64,000 bases of DNA from Curtobacterium sp. VKM Ac-2865 (GTDB lineage Bacteria > Actinomycetota > Actinomycetes > Actinomycetales > Microbacteriaceae), in the NCBI RefSeq assembly GCF_015350905.1, contig NZ_JADKRZ010000002.1:679395-743394 (forward strand), in the 5' to 3' direction. The notes beneath the pieces are model-generated. The model made no database searches. It was not told the origin of the DNA and saw only the letters and a list, made by a program, of their open reading frames with translations. The position numbers and the translations under genes are program-made. This document shows, piece by piece, positions 16,152 through 24,566 of this stretch (its first letter is position 1; each line of letters starts with the position of its first letter).

Positions 16152-16837
16152 GCGTCGGCCTCCCCTGCGGTGGTGTCGGTGGTGTCGGTCGTCGGGGTGC
16201 GCCCGGTGGCTGCCGCGGTCACGGCGGCCGGCTCCACCAGCAGGTCGCGGACCACGACGTCGACGGCCTCGACGACGAGGTCGGTCTGCTCGGCCAGCGC
16301 GGCGGTCACCCCGGTGCGGACCAGCTCCGCGGTCGCGTGGATGGACGGACCGGCGATGATCGCGACCTCGACCGTGACGCGCACGGGAGCCGCGAACACC
16401 GTGACGTCGCCGTCGATGGCACAGCGGGCGACGACGATGCCGGGGACGGCGTCACCGGCGCGACGGACCAGGGAGCGGATCGCGCCCTCGGTCATCACGG
16501 GGCGCTCGGTCTCGGACACCGCCCGCAGGGGGACGTCGCGGCCGGCGCGGGCCTCCAGCGAGATGTTCGCCAGGACGCCGCCGATCCAGGACTCGTCGGC
16601 AGGGGCCTCGTGCTGCGCCGCCGCCTCGAGTGCGCTGAGCGAGGCGTTCCGCAGCCGGATGATCGCGGCGAGGGCGTTCTGGCACGCGGGTGAGTCGTCG
16701 ATGGTCGGGTCCGCCGGCTGCATGCCGGCGTCGAGGTAGTCGGCGAGCTCGTCGATCGAGTGCCCGTCGAGGTCCTCGGGCTCGAGGGCTGCGAGGACGT
16801 TCGGGTCCGTCTCGCGGGGGTCGGGTCCGGCGGTCAT
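16148..16837 (-). CDS. Asp23-domain protein encoded directly after a sigma factor; candidate cytosolic anti-sigma
   Basis: 229 residues. Residues 1-60 are acidic and helical (LDGHSIDELADYLDAGMQPAD, then CQNALAAIIRLRNASLSALEAAA), a pattern reminiscent of anti-sigma N-terminal domains. The C-terminal half has the Asp23 sequence style (VRVTVEVAIIAGPSIHATAELVRTGVTAAL ... VEAVDVVVRDLLVE). No TM segment is visible. The ATG at 16837 is chosen over 16843 because it overlaps the sigma-factor stop (ATGA) and leaves proper spacing to GGAGG. Position immediately after the sigma gene, overlapping it, is the classical place for an anti-sigma gene. That role is inferred, not shown. Confidence 0.65.
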   Translation of the reverse strand: MTAGPDPRETDPNVLAALEPEDLDGHSIDELADYLDAGMQPADPTIDDSPACQNALAAIIRLRNASLSALEAAAQHEAPADESWIGGVLANISLEARAGRDVPLRAVSETERPVMTEGAIRSLVRRAGDAVPGIVVARCAIDGDVTVFAAPVRVTVEVAIIAGPSIHATAELVRTGVTAALAEQTDLVVEAVDVVVRDLLVEPAAVTAAATGRTPTTDTTDTTAGEADA

Positions 16838-17400
16838 CGCCATCCCTCCATCAGGCTGATCATGTTCTTCCGGGCTCGGGACAGCAGCCCCCGGACGGTC
16901 GAGAGCGGGACGTCGAGCTCCTCGGCGATCTCCTCGTACCGGTAGCCCAGGAGTTCCTTCATCACCCAGCACCGTCGCTGCGCCTCGGGCAGGGAGGCCA
17001 GCGCGACCTCGGCCGCGTGCTCCCGGTCCCGGGCCTCGGCGACCCGCTCGGGGGCGCCGTCGGTGGGGGCGGCGACCTCGAGCTCCGTGACGTCGTCGTG
17101 GTCACGACGCGCACGGAGGCGGTCGAGGCACTTCCGCGAGAGGATCCGCATCATCCACGCCCTGACGTGTGCGCGGTCCTCGAGGGCGTCGAGCTTGTCC
17201 CAGGCCGTGATGAAGGTCTCCTGCACGACGTCGTCGAGCTCGTCGGTGGAGCCGAGCGTGCGGCGGGCGTAGGCCCGGAGCAGCGGCGCGTGCCGCCGGA
17301 TCAGGACCTCGAACGCCCGGACGTCCCCGTCGGCCGAACGACCGGCGAGGACGCCGTCGTCCAGGTCGACGAGGGCCGTCCCGGGGTGTTGGTGCTGCAC
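16834..17400 (-). CDS. RNA polymerase sigma factor, ECF/sigma-70 family
   Basis: 188 residues with sigma region 2 (FEVLIRRHAPLLRAYARRTLGSTDELDDVVQETFITAWDKLD, about 28-70) and region 4 (LASLPEAQRRCWVMKELLGYRYEEIAEELDVPLSTVRGLLSRARKNM, about 135-180). No region 1.1 or 3 is present, as expected for an ECF factor. It would direct RNA polymerase to a stress regulon. It sits between an Asp23 gene upstream (45-nt gap) and two Asp23-like genes downstream with ATGA overlaps. The shared operon suggests that the Asp23 proteins are its regulators or its output. Confidence 0.9.
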   Translation of the reverse strand: MQHQHPGTALVDLDDGVLAGRSADGDVRAFEVLIRRHAPLLRAYARRTLGSTDELDDVVQETFITAWDKLDALEDRAHVRAWMMRILSRKCLDRLRARRDHDDVTELEVAAPTDGAPERVAEARDREHAAEVALASLPEAQRRCWVMKELLGYRYEEIAEELDVPLSTVRGLLSRARKNMISLMEGWR

Positions 17401-17445
17401 GCTTACCTTCTACTGGTTGCTGGTGGGGGAACGCCGAGCGTGGTG

Positions 17446-17874
17446 TCAGGCGACGCGAGCCGGCTGCTCGTCCGTGTCGGCGTCGTCCTCGCCCGGGATG
17501 AAGACGTCCTGCACCGTGACGTTGACCTCGGTGACGTCGAGCCCGACGAGCTGCTCGATCGCACGGGTGACCGACGAGCGGACGGCCTCGGCGAGGTCCT
17601 GCAGCGCGACGGGGTACTCGGCGACGATGACGACGTCGGCGGCGACCTGGTGCTCGCCGACCTCGACCTTGACGCCCTGGCCGTGGTCGCGCTGGCCGAT
17701 GGCGTCGCGGATGGCACCGATGGCACGCGCTGCGCCGCCGCCGAGGCCGTGGACGCCCGGGACCTCGCGCACGGCGATGCCGGCGACCTTGGAGACGACG
17801 GCGTCGTCGATGACGGTCTTGCCGGTGGCGGTGGTCGTGGGGGCGCTGCTCGTGGCGCGGGTGATGTCGGTCAT
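17446..17874 (-). CDS. Asp23/Gls24 family envelope stress response protein
   Basis: 142 residues, clear family member: KTVIDDAVVSKVAGIAVREVPGVHGLGGG at 19-47, GVKVEVGEHQVAADVVIVAEYPVALQDLAEAVRSSVTRAIEQLVGLDVTEVNVTVQDVFI at 67-126, and an acidic tail. Asp23-type proteins bind the membrane or envelope through partner anchors in Firmicutes and are strongly alkali/stress-induced. This is the first gene of a four-gene unit with the sigma factor. The promoter must lie in the 132 bp shared with the divergent MOSC gene. Confidence 0.9.
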   Translation of the reverse strand: MTDITRATSSAPTTTATGKTVIDDAVVSKVAGIAVREVPGVHGLGGGAARAIGAIRDAIGQRDHGQGVKVEVGEHQVAADVVIVAEYPVALQDLAEAVRSSVTRAIEQLVGLDVTEVNVTVQDVFIPGEDDADTDEQPARVA

Positions 17875-18006
17875 GGTCGTGCTCCTTCTGTCGCTGGTCG
17901 TGGTGTTCGTCGTTCACGTATGGGACGGCGTGCTCGGATGGATCGTCACGGGGTCCAGGCAACTGCCAGCTTCCGCCCGGGACCCGAGATGCGGCAGGCT
18001 GGAGCC

Positions 18007-18654
18007 ATGTCGACCGTGATCGCCGTCTGCCGCGTGGACCGTCTGCTGCCCGACTCCGGCGTCATCGGGGTCACGGCCATCGACAAACGTCCGGTCGACG
18101 GGCCCGTCCGTGTCCGCCCGCTCGGGCTCCACGCCGACGTGCAGGCCGACCGGAAGCACCACGGCGGCGAGGACCAGGCCGTGTACGCCTACGCCGACGA
18201 GGACGCCGAGCACTTCGCCGCGATGCTCGACCGCCCCGTGCCCGCGGGGCTGTTCGGCGAGAACCTCCGCACGTCCGGGGTCGACGTCACCGGAGCGGTC
18301 ATCGGGGAACGCTGGCGCGTCGGCGAGACCCTGCTGCTCGAGGTCACGATCCCGCGCATCCCCTGTGGCACGTTCGCCCGCCGGATGGGCGTCGCGAAGT
18401 GGGTGAAGCGGTTCGCCGAGGAGGGCCGCCCCGGCGCGTACCTCCGCGTGCTGAAGTCGGGACCGGTCGCTGCGGGCGACTCGGTCACGGTCGTCGAGCG
18501 GCCGGCGCACGGCGTCACCATCGGCGACATGTTCGCGGGGCTCACGCCAGAGCAGGCGCAGGCCGTGCTCGACGTCGACCGGCCGGTCGCACCGAAGGTC
18601 GAGCGCGAGGCCCGCAAGGCGCTGGCGCCGGGGCGCGTCCGCGCCGCCGTCTAG
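18007..18654 (+). CDS. MOSC domain protein (YiiM-like)
   Basis: 215 residues. The MOSC core runs from about residue 15 to 165, with DRKHHGGEDQAVYAYADEDAEHF (the segment after the first strands), FGENLRTSGVDV and IPRIPCGTFARRMG carrying the conserved Cys that binds molybdenum cofactor or sulfur in this superfamily. The short C-terminal helical region with AHGVTIGDMF and LTPEQAQAVLD is the YiiM-type 3-alpha extension. The YiiM group reduces N-hydroxylated compounds in E. coli; the same activity here is plausible but unproven. GGAG lies just before the ATG. Confidence 0.88.
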   Translation: MSTVIAVCRVDRLLPDSGVIGVTAIDKRPVDGPVRVRPLGLHADVQADRKHHGGEDQAVYAYADEDAEHFAAMLDRPVPAGLFGENLRTSGVDVTGAVIGERWRVGETLLLEVTIPRIPCGTFARRMGVAKWVKRFAEEGRPGAYLRVLKSGPVAAGDSVTVVERPAHGVTIGDMFAGLTPEQAQAVLDVDRPVAPKVEREARKALAPGRVRAAV

Positions 18655-18700
18655 GACCGCGGGTCGGACGGGCTGGCGGCGCGTCCGCGCACGCGGACAT

Positions 18701-19366
18701 CGCGCCCGCCCGCGGACACCGCGCCCCGGCACGACGGGGCGCGCAGCGCGCACCGGGGCGCGAACCGGCGCCGCACCACCGGTACCGGCTCGAACCACGT
18801 ACCGAAGCGGCGCGAGCCGACTTCTGTTGTGCAGATCCGGACCGACCCGCCTGGAGGCCCGGCACGGGCCCGGCGGACCGGCACCGGTCCTCCAGGCCGG
18901 CGGAGAGTCGCGCCCGCCCGCGGACATCGCGCCCCGTCACGGCAGGGCGCGAAGCGCGCACCGGGGCGCGAACCGGCGCCACACCACCGGGAAGCCCGGC
19001 ACGCGCACTGCGGACCGGCACCGGCCCCCAGGCCGGCGCGGAGTCGCGCCCACCCGCGGACATCGCGCCCCGTCACGACAGGGCGCGAAGCGCGCACCGG
19101 GGCGAGAACCGGCACCGCACCACCGGTGCCGGATCGAACCACGCGCAGAGGCGGCGCGAACCGACTTCCGCGGTGCAGATCCGGACCGAACCGCCTGGAG
19201 GCCCGGCACGGGCCCGGCGGACCGGCACCGACCCTCCAGGCCGGCGCGGAGTCGCGCCCACCCGTCGCGGTCAGGACCGCGTCGCGCCCGCCCGCGGACT
19301 TCGCGCCCCGTCACGACTGGGCGCGATGCCCGCACCGGGGCGCGAACCGGCACCCCCGGCACCAGA
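18701..19366. repeat. Tandem array with a 208-bp unit filling the gene-free region 18655-19384
   Basis: Unit starts marked by CGCGCCC(G/A)CCCG occur at 18701, 18909, 19045 and 19253, then again at 19283. Copies 1 and 3 are complete (208 bp). Copy 2 is 136 bp because of an internal deletion that removes the middle block. Copy 4 carries a 30-bp duplication of its own start and then truncates near 19366. Each full unit holds a GCGCGAAGCGCGC-type hairpin and the long dyad CCTGGAGGCCCGG...CCGG...CCTCCAGG (18849-18898 and 19192-19241). The array lies between convergent genes (MOSC and YjbR). Long open frames cross it on both strands, but they are repetitive, Arg/Pro-rich and have no RBS, so I treat it as non-coding. 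Confidence 0.85.
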
Positions 19367-19384
19367 CCTTCCGCGACGCCTACG

Positions 19385-19801
19385 TCACGGAGTCGACGGT
19401 CCGGCTGCCCGTTCGGTCGGCTGCGTGCCGTCGCCGCGCGTCGGGTCGAGCGGCCGTCGAGCACGCGGGAGCCCCGCCACGACGAGGTCCCAGGCGTTCG
19501 CGACGAGGTCCTCCACCAGGACCTCGTCGATGCCCGGCCCCGGGGACAGCGTGATCCAGTGGCGCTTGTCCATGTGCCACCCCGGCGTGACCTCGGCGAG
19601 GTCGCGGACCAGCGCGGCGCCGTGCGGTGGTGCGCACTTGAGGTTCACGATCGGGACGCCCCGCAGCTCGGTCGTCATGACGAACATCTTCCCGACGACC
19701 TTGACGACGATCGCGCCCTCGCCGAAGGGCTGGGTCTCCTCGGTCGCGGGCAGCGCCAGTGCCGTCCGCAGCGCGACCTCGTGCAGGGCTTCCCCGTCCA
19801 T
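19385..19801 (-). CDS. MmcQ/YjbR family DNA-binding-fold protein
   Basis: 138 residues. LALPATEETQPFGEGAIVVKVVGKMFVMT (about 13-41), IVNLKCAPPHGAALV and TPGWHMDKRHWITLSPGPGIDEVLVEDLVANAWDLV are the family's conserved blocks (CyaY-like fold, double-wing DNA-binding family). The biological role is unknown. The ATG at 19801 removes eight extra upstream residues and puts the core at the normal distance. The C-terminal 25 residues are low-complexity. It is divergent from the excalibur protein by 56 bp. Confidence 0.85.
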   Translation of the reverse strand: MDGEALHEVALRTALALPATEETQPFGEGAIVVKVVGKMFVMTTELRGVPIVNLKCAPPHGAALVRDLAEVTPGWHMDKRHWITLSPGPGIDEVLVEDLVANAWDLVVAGLPRARRPLDPTRGDGTQPTERAAGPSTP

Positions 19802-19857
19802 CCCGCCAGCATGCCGCAGACACACGACATCCCTTCCCCATTTCCTGAGGAATCCCT

Positions 19858-20217
19858 ATGATCAGCATGCCGCGTACCCGACGTGGCATCGACCTCCCGG
19901 GGGAATCCGTGCGCACCAACCGTGTCATCCGCACCATCGGCCTGTCCGCCGCCGCAGCCGTCCTGGCGACCACCGTGTCGCTCGGCGGAGCAGCGACGGC
20001 CCAGGCAGCACCGACCGTCTACAAGGACTGCACCGCGATCAACAAGGTCTACTCCGGTGGCATCGCGAAGAAGTCGGTGACCAGGAACGCGGTCAAGTCC
20101 GGCGGCAAGGTCACCTACCGGGCGCTCAAGGGCACCGTGAAGAAGGACGACGCGCTCTACAACGCGAACAAGAAGTCCGACCGCGACAACGACGGCATCG
20201 CCTGCGAGAAGAGCTGA
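19858..20217 (+). CDS. Secreted excalibur calcium-binding domain protein
   Basis: 119 residues. A signal peptide (hydrophobic segment about 27-45, likely cleavage after AQA near 50) is followed by YKDCTAINKVYSGGIAK and the C-terminal DRDNDGIACEKS. The latter is the excalibur DxDxDGxxCE calcium loop, with its two Cys placed to bond. Excalibur modules occur at the ends of secreted or surface proteins, often nucleases; here the module is nearly the whole protein. GAGGAA lies 8 nt before the ATG at 19858. A GTG at 19909 would give a more typical 33-residue signal peptide. Confidence 0.88.
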   Translation: MISMPRTRRGIDLPGESVRTNRVIRTIGLSAAAAVLATTVSLGGAATAQAAPTVYKDCTAINKVYSGGIAKKSVTRNAVKSGGKVTYRALKGTVKKDDALYNANKKSDRDNDGIACEKS

Positions 20218-20223
20218 CACCGG

Positions 20224-20244
20224 TGCCGGGGTCGAGCCCCGGCA
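20224..20244. terminator. Hairpin between convergent excalibur and cysE genes
   Basis: TGCCGGGG and CCCCGGCA form a perfect 8-bp stem with the loop TCGAG. It is 6 nt after one stop and 9 nt from the other. It probably terminates both transcripts. Confidence 0.7.
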
Positions 20245-20253
20245 TCGTCCTGG

Positions 20254-20835
20254 TCAGAGTGCCGGCACGCCCTCGCCGCCCGAGCGCGGCCGGGCAGTGC
20301 CGGCGACCCCGGTGACGACCGACCCAGCGGGGACGTCCTTCGTGACGACCGTGCCCGCCCCGACGACCGAGTCGTCCCCGACCGTGATCGCACCGATCAG
20401 GGACGACCCGGCGCCGAGCACCACCCGGTCCCCCACGGTCGGGTGCCGCTTCGCGCCCGGGCCGTGGGCACCGCCGCGGCCGCCGAGCGTGACGCCGTGG
20501 AACATCAGCACGTCGTGTCCGACGACGGCGGTCTCGCCGATGACGACGCCCATGCCGTGGTCGATGAAGAACCGCTCGCCGATGCGTGCCCCGGGGTGGA
20601 TCTCGATGCCGGTGAGCACGCGGGCCGTCTGCGCGATGATGCGCGCGGCGAAGCGGGAGCCGGGCAGCCCCTGCGCCAGCCACAGCCGGTGCGACAATCG
20701 GTACGCCCAGATCGCGTGCAGCCCGGAGTAGACCACGGCGTTCTCGAGGTCACCGCGCGCTGCCGGGTCACCTCGGCGTGCTGCGGCGAGGTCCTCCCGG
20801 ACAGCACGCAGTACGCCTCGTCGAGCTCGGGTCAC
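20254..20835 (-). CDS. cysE: Serine O-acetyltransferase
   Basis: 193 residues, the short EpsC/CysE form lacking the long N-terminal domain. It makes O-acetylserine from serine and acetyl-CoA for cysteine synthesis. Visible are [24 protein letters not shown], then hexapeptide repeats of the left-handed beta helix from [26 protein letters not shown] through [34 protein letters not shown]. Catalytic His residues are in EIHPG and DHGMG. The GTG start overlaps the cysK stop (GTGA), so cysK-cysE are translationally coupled. A C-terminal Ile, which docks into CysK in the enteric complex, is absent (ends ...VPAL). Confidence 0.95.
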   Translation of the reverse strand: MTRARRGVLRAVREDLAAARRGDPAARGDLENAVVYSGLHAIWAYRLSHRLWLAQGLPGSRFAARIIAQTARVLTGIEIHPGARIGERFFIDHGMGVVIGETAVVGHDVLMFHGVTLGGRGGAHGPGAKRHPTVGDRVVLGAGSSLIGAITVGDDSVVGAGTVVTKDVPAGSVVTGVAGTARPRSGGEGVPAL

Positions 20836-21770
20836 GCAGTGAGCCCCTCGAACAGCACGGTCGACAGGTAGCGCTCACCGGTGTCGCAGACGATCGCGAC
20901 GATGCGCTTGCCGGCGTTCTCTGGCCGCGCCGCGATCACCAGGGCTGCGTGGATGATCGCGCCCGAGGAGATGCCGGCGAGGATGCCCTCGTCGGTGGCC
21001 AGGGCGCGGGCCACGCGCAGGGCGTCGTCGAGCTCGACGTCGAACACCTCGTCGATCACGGAGCGGTCGAGCACCTCGGGGACGAAGTTCGCCCCGATGC
21101 CCGCGATCTTGTGCGGGCCGGCCTTGCCCTGCGTCAGGAGCGGCGAGTCCGCGGGCTCCACGGCGACGATCTGCACGCCGGGCACACGTTCCTTGAGCAC
21201 CTGACCGACACCGGTGATGGTGCCGCCGGTCCCGACGCCCGCGATGAACACGTCCACGTGCTCCTCGGTGTCGCGGAGGATCTCCTCCGCCGTGGTCCGA
21301 CGGTGGATGGCGGCGTTCGCGGCGGTCTCGAACTGGTGCGCCAGGATCGCGCCGGGTGTCTCGTCGACGATGGCAGCAGCCCTGGCGACGGCGCCCTGCA
21401 TGCCCTCGGAGCCCGGGGTCAGGACGATCTCGGCGCCGTACGCGCGCATCACGGCCCGGCGCTCGACGCTCATGGTCTCGGGCATCGTCACGATCACGTT
21501 GTACCCGCGTGCAGCGCCGACCAGTGCGAGCGCGATGCCGGTGTTGCCCGACGAGCCCTCGACGATCGTGCCGCCCGGCTCCAGGTCACCGGACTCCTCG
21601 GCCGCGTCGATGATCGCGACGCCGAGGCGGTCCTTCACGCTGGCACCCGGGTTGTAGAACTCGAGCTTCGCGAGGATCTCGGCGCCGCCCTCGGCCGGCA
21701 GCCGGTTCAGCCGCACGAGCGGGGTGTTCCCGAAGGCCTGCGAGATGTTGTCGTAGATGGTGCCGGTCAT
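20832..21770 (-). CDS. cysK: Cysteine synthase A (O-acetylserine sulfhydrylase)
   Basis: 312-residue PLP enzyme converting O-acetylserine and sulfide to cysteine. The PLP lysine is in [11 protein letters not shown] (about residues 39-49), the substrate loop is EGSSGNTG (70-77), and the phosphate-binding loop is [10 protein letters not shown] (about 178-187). The ATG at 21770 gives the standard N-terminus ([20 protein letters not shown]); the frame is open upstream. It is first gene of the cysK-cysE unit. CysK is more closely matched than cystathionine beta-synthase because there is no regulatory domain. Confidence 0.96.
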   Translation of the reverse strand: MTGTIYDNISQAFGNTPLVRLNRLPAEGGAEILAKLEFYNPGASVKDRLGVAIIDAAEESGDLEPGGTIVEGSSGNTGIALALVGAARGYNVIVTMPETMSVERRAVMRAYGAEIVLTPGSEGMQGAVARAAAIVDETPGAILAHQFETAANAAIHRRTTAEEILRDTEEHVDVFIAGVGTGGTITGVGQVLKERVPGVQIVAVEPADSPLLTQGKAGPHKIAGIGANFVPEVLDRSVIDEVFDVELDDALRVARALATDEGILAGISSGAIIHAALVIAARPENAGKRIVAIVCDTGERYLSTVLFEGLTA

Positions 21771-21889
21771 CGGTTCCGTCCTCACGTCGGTCGCGTCCGC
21801 GACCCATCCTGGAGGCGCGGTGTGCGCCTGTGATCCTAGCCACCGGACCCGACGTGGCCATGTTCCTCGAGTGCTCGGCGGAGATCGGT

Positions 21890-22918
21890 TCAGCGCACGA
21901 GCGCCGTGCGGGCGAAGCGGTCGTCGGTGGCCTCGAGCACGCGGAGCACGTTGCCGCTCGCCAGCGCCTCGAGGTCCGCCGCGCCCCACCCTCGGCGCTC
22001 GAGCTCGGCGGCGAGCACCGGGTACCGCGACACGTCGCGCAGGTCCGGCGGCAGCACCGGGGTGCCGTCGTAGTCCCCGCCGAGGCCGATGTGCGCTGCG
22101 CCGGCGACCTCGCGCGCGTGCTCGACGTGGTCGGCGACGTCCGACACCGTGACGAGCGGCCCCTCCCCTTCGGAGCCCGCTTCCTCCCAGTCGGCCCAGG
22201 CGCGCGAGACGAACTTCGGCACGAACGTCAGCATCACGACGCCGCCGTTGTCAGCCAGGCGACCGAGCACGTCGTCGGGGACGTTCCGCGGGTGGTCGTC
22301 GATCGCGACCGTGGACGAGTGGCTGAACACGACCGGGCGGGTGGCGACGTCGAGGGTGTCGCGCATCGTGGCCGGGGCGGTGTGGGACAGGTCGACGAGC
22401 ATGCCGATGCGCTCCATCTCCACGACGACCTCGCGACCGCGGTCCGTCAGCCCGCCGTGCGCCCGGGCTCCCGTGGCCGAGTCGGCCCATGGTGTGTCGT
22501 CGTTGTGCGTCAGAGTCATGTACCGGACGCCGAGCCGCGCGAGGGTGCGGAGCACCGCCAGGTCGTCGCCGATCGAGTGCCCGCCCTCGGCGCCGAGCAG
22601 CGAGGCGATCCGCCCAGAGTCGATCGCGGCCCTGACCTCGCCGTCGGTCCTGGCGAGGGCGAGGTCGTCCGGGTACCGATCGACCATCCGGTGCACGAGG
22701 TCGACCTGCTGCAGGGTCGTCCGCACGGGGTCGGGGTCGTCCGCGGGTACGAACACCGACCAGAACTGCCCGACGACACCGCCGGCCCGCAGCTTCGGCA
22801 GGTCGGTGTGCAGGGAGTCCTGCTCGGTGTCGATGCCGTCGAGCCCGGAGCCGTGCGACTCGCGGCGCTCCCAGGGCAGGTCGTTGTGGCCGTCGATCAC
22901 CGGGAAGGGAGAGGTCAT
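21890..22918 (-). CDS. Membrane dipeptidase (peptidase family M19, renal dipeptidase-like)
   Basis: 342 residues. The dizinc-site elements are HNDLP at the N-terminus (HxD), the bridging Glu in LGAEGGHSIG (about residue 110), His in DLSHTAP and VFSHSST, and GGDYDG near the C-terminus. M19 enzymes cleave dipeptides, including those with a D-residue; some act on other amides. No signal peptide is present, so it is cytosolic. The ATG at 22918 is used, with GGGG just upstream. It follows the YeiH-type gene on the same strand with 19 nt between them, so they may be co-transcribed. Confidence 0.92.
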   Translation of the reverse strand: MTSPFPVIDGHNDLPWERRESHGSGLDGIDTEQDSLHTDLPKLRAGGVVGQFWSVFVPADDPDPVRTTLQQVDLVHRMVDRYPDDLALARTDGEVRAAIDSGRIASLLGAEGGHSIGDDLAVLRTLARLGVRYMTLTHNDDTPWADSATGARAHGGLTDRGREVVVEMERIGMLVDLSHTAPATMRDTLDVATRPVVFSHSSTVAIDDHPRNVPDDVLGRLADNGGVVMLTFVPKFVSRAWADWEEAGSEGEGPLVTVSDVADHVEHAREVAGAAHIGLGGDYDGTPVLPPDLRDVSRYPVLAAELERRGWGAADLEALASGNVLRVLEATDDRFARTALVR

Positions 22919-22937
22919 GCCCCGACGGTACAACCCG

Positions 22938-23990
22938 TCAGAACGACCCAGTGACCGCCATCAGCCCGAGGCTCGACAGCGTCACGACGACCCACAGCAC
23001 CAGCCCGAGCACGAGCGGCCGGAACCCGGCGCGACGGAAGCCGGCGATGTCGGTGGACAGCCCGATCGCGCTGAGCGCCACCGTGATGAGGAACGCGGCG
23101 ACCGTGGCGATCGCCGGGTGCACCGGCCCCGGGATGACGCCGGTGGAGTTGACCGCCGCGGTGATGACGAAGCCGATGAGGAACCACGGGACCAGGCGGA
23201 ACACCCGGCGGGGCGTCCATCGGACGGCGGACGTCGGCTCGGCACCGGCGTCCGACGCGGCCACCGCGGCGGCGGCCTGCTCCCGACGACCGACCAGCCA
23301 CGCGAGCCCGAGCACGATCGGGATGATCATGAGCGTCCGGACGAGCTTCACGACGACGGCGAAGTTCGCCGCCTGCGTGCCGTACGTGCTGGCGGCGGCC
23401 ACCACCGACGACGTGTCGTTCACCGCGGTGCCGGCGAACAGCCCGAACGCGTGCTGGCTCATCCCGAGGGCGTGCCCGACGACCGGGAAGACGATCACCG
23501 CAGCGACGTTGAACAGGAAGATCGTGGAGACGGCGTAGGCGACCTCGACCGAGAGCGCCCCGATGACCGGCGTGACCGCGGCGATCGCCGACGCCCCGCA
23601 GATCCCCGTGCCGACCCCGATGAGCGTCCGCAGGTTGCCGACCACACCGAGCGCCCGTCCGACCAGCCACGCGGCCACCAGGCAGATGACGAGCGTGCCG
23701 AGCATCACGGGCAGCGACTCGACGCCGACGCGCGCGACCTCGAGGAGCGACAGCTGCGCACCGAGCAGCACAACGGCGAGCTGGAGCACGAACTTGCTCG
23801 CGGTCGTGATGCCGGGCTTCAGCACGTCGGACGGCCGCCGGACGAGCCCGATCACCGCGCCGAGCACCACCCCGCTCACCGGTGCGCCGACGACGGGCAG
23901 GAAGCGACCGATGACGGTGGCGACCACGGCGATCCCGGTGGCGAGTGCGAGACCGGGGGCGAGCCTCCTGGCGGTCGTGATGGCGGACAC
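22938..23990 (-). CDS. YeiH family putative sulfate exporter / membrane transporter
   Basis: 350 residues with about ten TM helices. PVSGVVLGAVIGLVRRP, KPGITTASKFVLQLAVVLLGAQLSL, GVGTGICGASAIAAVTPVIGA (the GxGxxxCGxSAI motif) and FAGTAVNDTSSVVAAASTYG are the conserved PF03601 blocks. Members have been called sulfate exporters, but the substrate is poorly supported. The GTG at 23990 is the only sensible start close to the first TM helix. It is divergent from the SRPBCC gene (37 bp). Confidence 0.88.
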   Translation of the reverse strand: MSAITTARRLAPGLALATGIAVVATVIGRFLPVVGAPVSGVVLGAVIGLVRRPSDVLKPGITTASKFVLQLAVVLLGAQLSLLEVARVGVESLPVMLGTLVICLVAAWLVGRALGVVGNLRTLIGVGTGICGASAIAAVTPVIGALSVEVAYAVSTIFLFNVAAVIVFPVVGHALGMSQHAFGLFAGTAVNDTSSVVAAASTYGTQAANFAVVVKLVRTLMIIPIVLGLAWLVGRREQAAAAVAASDAGAEPTSAVRWTPRRVFRLVPWFLIGFVITAAVNSTGVIPGPVHPAIATVAAFLITVALSAIGLSTDIAGFRRAGFRPLVLGLVLWVVVTLSSLGLMAVTGSF

Positions 23991-24027
23991 TGCACCATCC
24001 TGCCGCCTGCTCGGCCAGGATCGGACC

Positions 24028-24501
24028 ATGGCTGTGACCTTCCGCATCGAGACCGAGCTCGCTGCGCCGCCGGAGCGGGCCTTCGCGTTGTCGCTCGACA
24101 TCGGCGCCCACGAGCGGTCGATGGCCGCCACCGGCGAGCGTGCGGTCGCGGGCACGACCACCGGCACGATCGGGCTCGGCGAGTCCGTCACGTGGCGGGC
24201 CCGGCACCTCGGTGTCGTCTGGCGGATGACCAGCCAGATCACGACCCTGGAGGCTCCCCACCGGTTCGTCGACGAACAGGTGCGTGGTCCGTTCGCCCGG
24301 TTCCGGCACGAGCACCGGTTCGAGCCGTCGGCTCGCGGGACGCGGATGGTCGACACCATCGAGTTCCGCGCGCCGCTCGGGCCGCTCGGGAGGATCGCCG
24401 AGGTCCTGGTGCTCCGGCGCCACCTGGTGCGGCTGATCGAGGAGCGGAACCGCTCGCTGGCCGCCGAGCTCGCCGCGACGCGCGGGTCCGATCGCGCGTA
24501 G
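24028..24501 (+). CDS. SRPBCC family (START-like) ligand-binding protein
   Basis: 157 residues. The pattern FRIETELAAPPERAFALSLDIGAHERSMAATGE, SVTWRARHLGVVWRMTSQITTLEAPHRFVDEQVRGPFARFRHEHRFEP, then GTRMVDTIEFRAPLGPLGRIAE is that of the SRPBCC/cyclase-like helix-grip fold, in the SRPBCC subgroup near YfcH-type epimerase partners. A hydrophobic ligand is likely; its identity is unknown. The ATG follows GGAC without a strong RBS. Confidence 0.85.
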   Translation: MAVTFRIETELAAPPERAFALSLDIGAHERSMAATGERAVAGTTTGTIGLGESVTWRARHLGVVWRMTSQITTLEAPHRFVDEQVRGPFARFRHEHRFEPSARGTRMVDTIEFRAPLGPLGRIAEVLVLRRHLVRLIEERNRSLAAELAATRGSDRA

Positions 24502-24508
24502 GAAGCGA

Positions 24509-24553
24509 GAACGCGCGTGGGGGGTCAGAAGTTCTGACCTCCCACGCGCGTTC
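24509..24553. terminator. Near-perfect 45-bp palindrome downstream of the SRPBCC gene
   Basis: 22-bp arms (starting GAACGCGCGTGGG and ending CCCACGCGCGTTC) with one mismatch and a single-base centre. It lies 8 nt after the SRPBCC stop and in front of the convergent GH16 gene. Most likely a bidirectional terminator. Confidence 0.7.
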
Positions 24554-24566
24554 CGACCCGCTGAGC

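Noticed and set aside
18655..19384. Open frames crossing the tandem array on both strands, suggesting a repetitive protein
   Set aside because: All frames are open because stop codons are rare in this composition. There is no RBS, the 136-bp copy is not a multiple of 3 relative to the 208-bp unit (neither is 208), so the frame changes from unit to unit.
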